A stretch of DNA of 38,607 nt from assembly GCA_023246055.1 (NCBI GenBank), contig JAHFJD010000005.1, positions 1 to 38,607 on the forward strand, given 5' to 3'. This DNA is from Candidatus Doudnabacteria bacterium. Lineage in GTDB: Bacteria > Patescibacteriota > Doudnabacteria > UBA920 > 2-01-FULL-46-14. The position numbers and the translations under genes were made by a program. Shown piece by piece: positions 35,356-38,607 of this stretch. Under the pieces are notes generated by a model, which saw only the letters and a program-made list of their open reading frames with translations, did not search any database and was not told where the DNA came from. Each line of letters starts with the position of its first letter. Positions within the stretch are counted from its first letter, which is position 1.

Positions 35356-37077
35356 TTAGAGGTGGCGGATCAGTTTGCTTTCAGCCTCCTCCGCTGTAAA
35401 GGCTGAAGCTTTCTCTACACGATCCGAGAAACTGCGAACAGTCGCGTCCGCGCTTGAGCCAACATCACACAAAACTGTGATGACATTAAACTCCAGCGCT
35501 TTCTTGGCCGCCCGAAATTCCCGGAGGAAACCATCTGACACCGCGCACTCGCCGTCTGTGATGAAACAGATGTCGGCTTTTTTAAGGCCTTGTTTCTGAA
35601 TCATCTCCAGAGCTTTGCGTAGCGGTCTCTCAAAGTCCGTACCGCCTCCGGCGCGGGACTCTACGAGCTCCAGCATCTGCTCGGCAGCGATCCGTCCTTG
35701 CGGATACACTTTCGAGCTCCGAACTGCGGAGTCAAAAAGTATCCAGCCGAACGACCGCTTCTGGAGCCTGGCATAGTGCGCCAGAGACAATACCACTGCC
35801 TTGGCCCATTGTTGCTTTGCCCCATCCATTGAACCGGATCCGTCTTCGCAGACAATCACCGGTCCATGACCGAGCTTGGCCCGCGTTTTCTGCCCCGAGA
35901 GCCGCAACTCGCCGCGCGTCCAACGTTGAAGCGCCTTAACGCGAAGAGCTGGATGAATCAGAGCCACGAGCTCCGAGCGATGCGCGCGTTTCAGGTCCCG
36001 ACCGGTTTCCACAGTCGTAACCCGCGCGCCCTCACCCGCAATCTTCTGCCGGGCTTTTCTTGCCGCGATCTTCCGTATGCGGCCGAGAATCTCCGCAAAC
36101 CTCTTGAGGTTGGGGTTGCGCTTCATGCGCTCTACAATCCCCAAAATTTCGGGGATGCTTTTGCGGTGAAGCTCTCCCTCCTCAAGTCCCCAGGCTTCAA
36201 TAGTGCTCGATACTTCCTGCACTTTGGCCTGGGCGTCTTTCGCGGCTTGCAAACCAATGCGAGCCAACTCGCGGAGTTTTTCATCCGCTTGCTGGCTGCC
36301 CGGTTTGCCGAGCAATTGCTCTGCGAGCTGTTCCGCCTTCGCTTGGGCTGCGGCTTTTTTATCCGCCATAGCTTTAGCGACGGCGGACGCATCAGCGGCC
36401 TGCTCTGCCAGCTGATTCGCAATCGCCTTGGCCTGGTCAGCAGACATCTGCCCGCGACCGCCTGATGGCTGGCCACCCTGTCTTTCTCCCTCGCCCCTTA
36501 CGGGAGAGGGTTGGGGAGAGGTCGAATTCCCCCCCTGTCCCGCCGCTTGGGCCGCATCCTTGTCCGCCATAGCTTTAGCGGCGGCGGACGCCAACTGCTG
36601 TGCCGCATTCGCATTGGCCTGTGCCTCTTGCGCCTGCTGACCCGCATCATTGGCTTCGGCCTGTTGCTTCGCCAGCTCCTGGAGTTTCTCCTTGTCCTCT
36701 TGAGGAACCATCACAATGACGCTTTCGCCCATCGAAATAGTTCCGAGAACCGATTGAAGCTCCCGAAGCTGGGTCTGCCCGTGGAGTTCCTGGAAAGCCG
36801 ATGTTGCCATGGCTTGTCCGAGGAGCTCCTTCCAGTAGCGGCGGTCCGGATTTACTTCTTCGCGCATCCCTGGCTCCGGCGACCAGAGGGTGTTATAGAG
36901 ATCCAGAAGCGATCCCTCGATTCCCGGCAGGGCCTTTGCGCCCTTTTCTTCGAGTTCCGGAATCGTGGGGACTGCCTCCCGGTGACGGAGGAAACGCTGT
37001 GCCGTGAAGGCATCCGCGTCCGTCACCGCAAGAGACAAAATCTCCTGCCGCGTCAGCGGCTTCACCTTCACTGCCAT
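35356..37077 (-). CDS. VWA-domain protein, ViaA-like partner of MoxR ATPase
   Basis: A 573-residue protein. The C-terminal VWA domain (about 390-570) has an intact metal-ion-dependent adhesion site: CEDGSGSMDGAKQQW (D-x-S-x-S), AGGGTDFERPL (Thr) and ICFITDGECAVSDG (Asp). The N-terminal half is helical, with a long Ala/Gln/Lys-rich coiled coil (about 130-300) interrupted by a Pro/Gly-rich stretch (STSPQPSPVRGEGERQGG) matching a palindromic repeat in the DNA. VWA proteins of this architecture work with MoxR ATPases as in RavA-ViaA. Its Shine-Dalgarno site AGGAGG is within the last codons of the ATPase gene. Confidence 0.8.
   Translation of the reverse strand: MAVKVKPLTRQEILSLAVTDADAFTAQRFLRHREAVPTIPELEEKGAKALPGIEGSLLDLYNTLWSPEPGMREEVNPDRRYWKELLGQAMATSAFQELHGQTQLRELQSVLGTISMGESVIVMVPQEDKEKLQELAKQQAEANDAGQQAQEAQANANAAQQLASAAAKAMADKDAAQAAGQGGNSTSPQPSPVRGEGERQGGQPSGGRGQMSADQAKAIANQLAEQAADASAVAKAMADKKAAAQAKAEQLAEQLLGKPGSQQADEKLRELARIGLQAAKDAQAKVQEVSSTIEAWGLEEGELHRKSIPEILGIVERMKRNPNLKRFAEILGRIRKIAARKARQKIAGEGARVTTVETGRDLKRAHRSELVALIHPALRVKALQRWTRGELRLSGQKTRAKLGHGPVIVCEDGSGSMDGAKQQWAKAVVLSLAHYARLQKRSFGWILFDSAVRSSKVYPQGRIAAEQMLELVESRAGGGTDFERPLRKALEMIQKQGLKKADICFITDGECAVSDGFLREFRAAKKALEFNVITVLCDVGSSADATVRSFSDRVEKASAFTAEEAESKLIRHL
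36485..36522. repeat. Palindromic repeat inside the VWA gene
   Basis: CCCTCGCCCCTTACGGGAGA/GGGTTGGGGAGAGG is the same CTCTCCC/GGGAGAG hairpin type as at 14767-14790 and 26720-26740, again read through in frame. Confidence 0.5.
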
Positions 37078-37078
37078 A

Positions 37079-38302
37079 CTACTTCCCTCCTGGAGCTTTC
37101 GCCCCGGTTACGACCGCAATAACATCCGCCTTAACCGCCTCAACCTGTTTAAGCAGGTCAGCGATCGCCGCAGACATCACGCCATCGGCTGCCTCACCCT
37201 TGAGGCGATTCAGTTCCGTAAGCGCAGTCTCACACTGGGTGATGGCCTGCACTCCTTTTCCTCGGTCGCCGCCGCGGACAACTTCCACTGTTCCCGAAGG
37301 AGACAGTAGCGCGTCCACGGCTTCCTGCGCGTCTGTGAGTGGGGTGCGAGTGTAACGCGCGAGCTTCCCTTTAAGAACAGGGATTTGCTCTGGCGTATCC
37401 CACAACAGCCACTCCAAAACCGCGAGGTCGGCCTTACTAACGACCGTTCTGCCCGCCAACAGCGCGTTGGCTTGCATCACGTCAAACAGCCGGCCGAAAC
37501 GGCGGTCGTCATCCCACGCCCATTTGAAATCAGACGCAGTCTCGTCCACCAATTCCTGAAGGATATCCAGGGTGGTGTTGACAATCTCGTCCGAAACTCC
37601 AACGAGCTTGCGGGCCTGCCGCAGAACTCCCACCTCTTCGAGCGTGAGTTCTACCGAGGCAGTACTTCCGCCTTTTGGGGCAGTGTAGTACCGCAGTCGC
37701 GCCCCAATCATGGCCTGCTTGCCCGCGCGATCAAGCGATTTCAGGTACACGCGAATGGTCTCACGCGACCAGTTCGCGCCCAAGTTATCGTCTTGACCCG
37801 GGACTTCGTTCGACGCGCCCAGTGAGGTCAGAAGGGGCGTCTGAACCATTCGTCCCTCATGCCGGATGCCATCGCCTTTGGTAAGGTCAATGACAGCATG
37901 AAGGATAGTTGGCGACTGCGCTTTGTACTTCTCGTCAAAAAAAATGACGTGTGCAGTCGCTGCTTTCCCGAGCTTCTCGCGAACGCGAATGTGTTTCGCG
38001 CCGCTTTCGTCAACGGACTCCACAATTTCCGTGCCGTCAACGAGCATCTGCTCGGGGGACCCTACGTTCGGCACCAACTCGTCCCAAAAAACGAGACCCT
38101 TGATGCACCGAACAACCGAACGAATGGTTCCGGTTTTGTCAATTCCGAAACCACCGAGGAAGAAGGCCGGACGACCGGTGATGAGCGATAACCAAAACGC
38201 TTTCACCATGTCGCCGCGCTGGATGTGCGCGGCCAGCACTTCTTCCGTAATGCTCTGGATTTTCGCCGCCAGAGCCACGGCCTGTTTCAGAATTTCAGAC
38301 AT
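37079..38302 (-). CDS. MoxR/RavA-type AAA+ ATPase
   Basis: A 407-residue protein from ATG 38302 (MSEILKQAVALAAKIQSITE), preceded by GGAGGGAAA. AFFLGGFGIDKTGTIRS is the Walker A loop in the RavA-like G-x-x-G-x-x-K-T form; AHVIFFDEKYKAQSPTILHA is Walker B; TPLLTSLGASNEVPGQDDNL is sensor 1. The C-terminal lid is helical. MoxR ATPases remodel partner proteins, commonly with a VWA adaptor. The Asp before the P-loop Lys is unusual for the family. Confidence 0.82.
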   Translation of the reverse strand: MSEILKQAVALAAKIQSITEEVLAAHIQRGDMVKAFWLSLITGRPAFFLGGFGIDKTGTIRSVVRCIKGLVFWDELVPNVGSPEQMLVDGTEIVESVDESGAKHIRVREKLGKAATAHVIFFDEKYKAQSPTILHAVIDLTKGDGIRHEGRMVQTPLLTSLGASNEVPGQDDNLGANWSRETIRVYLKSLDRAGKQAMIGARLRYYTAPKGGSTASVELTLEEVGVLRQARKLVGVSDEIVNTTLDILQELVDETASDFKWAWDDDRRFGRLFDVMQANALLAGRTVVSKADLAVLEWLLWDTPEQIPVLKGKLARYTRTPLTDAQEAVDALLSPSGTVEVVRGGDRGKGVQAITQCETALTELNRLKGEAADGVMSAAIADLLKQVEAVKADVIAVVTGAKAPGGK

Positions 38303-38445
38303 TTTCCCTCCTTGCCCCGACTCGCGCCGAGGCGTGGGTTGTTTCAATCGGTTCAGTGTGATGAGGCGTTCCACGCAAATGACAATTCATCTGCGCTTCG
38401 CGCCCCGGATAGTTCTTGCCCGCCAAAGCCTCGCGCGTAGGCGGG

Positions 38446-38607
38446 TCAATCGGTGAATCCTTCGCCGGGGAAAAACTCCATGCTTGGCACCCGGCGAACT
38501 TTTTCGAACGCCACAAACCGGTATCCCTGGCCGTGGACTCTCCACTCGGCCTGGGCTCTCGGCACCTCTTCTACCACTGCGACATAGGGATATAATCCCT
38601 GCTCGCA
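38446..38607 (-). CDS. Partial CDS at the window edge
   Basis: The last 53 codons of a leftward gene whose start lies beyond the window: CEQGLYPYVAVVEEVPRAQA, EWRVHGQGYRFVAFEKVRRV, PSMEFFPGEGFTD, TGA at 38446-38448. It is separated from the ATPase start by 143 bases with a GC hairpin. No family can be assigned from this piece. Confidence 0.5.
   Translation of the reverse strand, partial: CEQGLYPYVAVVEEVPRAQAEWRVHGQGYRFVAFEKVRRVPSMEFFPGEGFTD

Overview
The window looks like an accessory-rich stretch of a Patescibacteria (Candidate Phyla Radiation) genome. This is inferred from gene content and style: several small proteins of a kind familiar from that group (a DUF7670-like membrane protein, a short YdeI/OmpD-associated protein), a secreted thrombospondin-type-3 repeat protein ending in a peptidoglycan-binding domain, almost no metabolism, and many promoters whose -10 box lies about 7 nt before the start codon. 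TGA is used as an ordinary stop, so code 11 applies. No rRNA, tRNA or CRISPR was seen.

Layout. 284-5290 is an AT-rich composite element bounded by 127-bp terminal inverted repeats. It holds two cassettes, each enclosed by its own perfect inverted repeat and each opened by the same 40-bp promoter/operator block and a near-identical XRE regulator. Cassette 1 carries a zinc-ribbon protein, XRE, methyltransferase, HExxH membrane protein and membrane-anchored protein. Cassette 2 carries XRE, a reverse transcriptase and a multi-pass membrane protein. 5400-12200 holds a small ArsR-type regulator with four near-identical palindromic sites, the TSP3 secreted protein, several decayed genes, a defective IS630 element and a frameshifted secreted protein. 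12250-16750 is the most chromosomal part: a nucleotidyltransferase-domain protein, fpg (mutM) and a bifunctional relA/spoT homologue.

16800-31300 is an island with eight toxin-antitoxin modules (RelBE/YafQ, two further RelE-type, two HicAB, two PIN, one DUF433/DUF5615), almost all on the plus strand from leaderless promoters. They are mixed with single unrelated minus-strand genes that have strong Shine-Dalgarno sites (methyltransferase, GNAT, DHH-like, KH-domain, zinc peptidase, unknowns). The junctions repeat a same-orientation structured element. Read on the minus strand it is a GC hairpin, a long imperfect hairpin with variable cargo in its loop, a small hairpin, and a motif closely matching the rRNA antitermination boxA (TGTTCTTTGACAA). 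32689-38607 is a leftward operon: MoxR/RavA-type AAA+ ATPase, ViaA-like VWA protein and an 884-residue zinc-ribbon/coiled-coil protein, with another gene cut by the window edge.

The strongest candidates for something undescribed are (a) the boxA-bearing leader element repeated between minus-strand cassettes, (b) the inverted-repeat-bounded XRE cassettes including the RT cassette, (c) a conserved 14-codon leader ORF plus hairpin in front of two unrelated antitoxins, and (d) the three-gene MoxR-VWA system.
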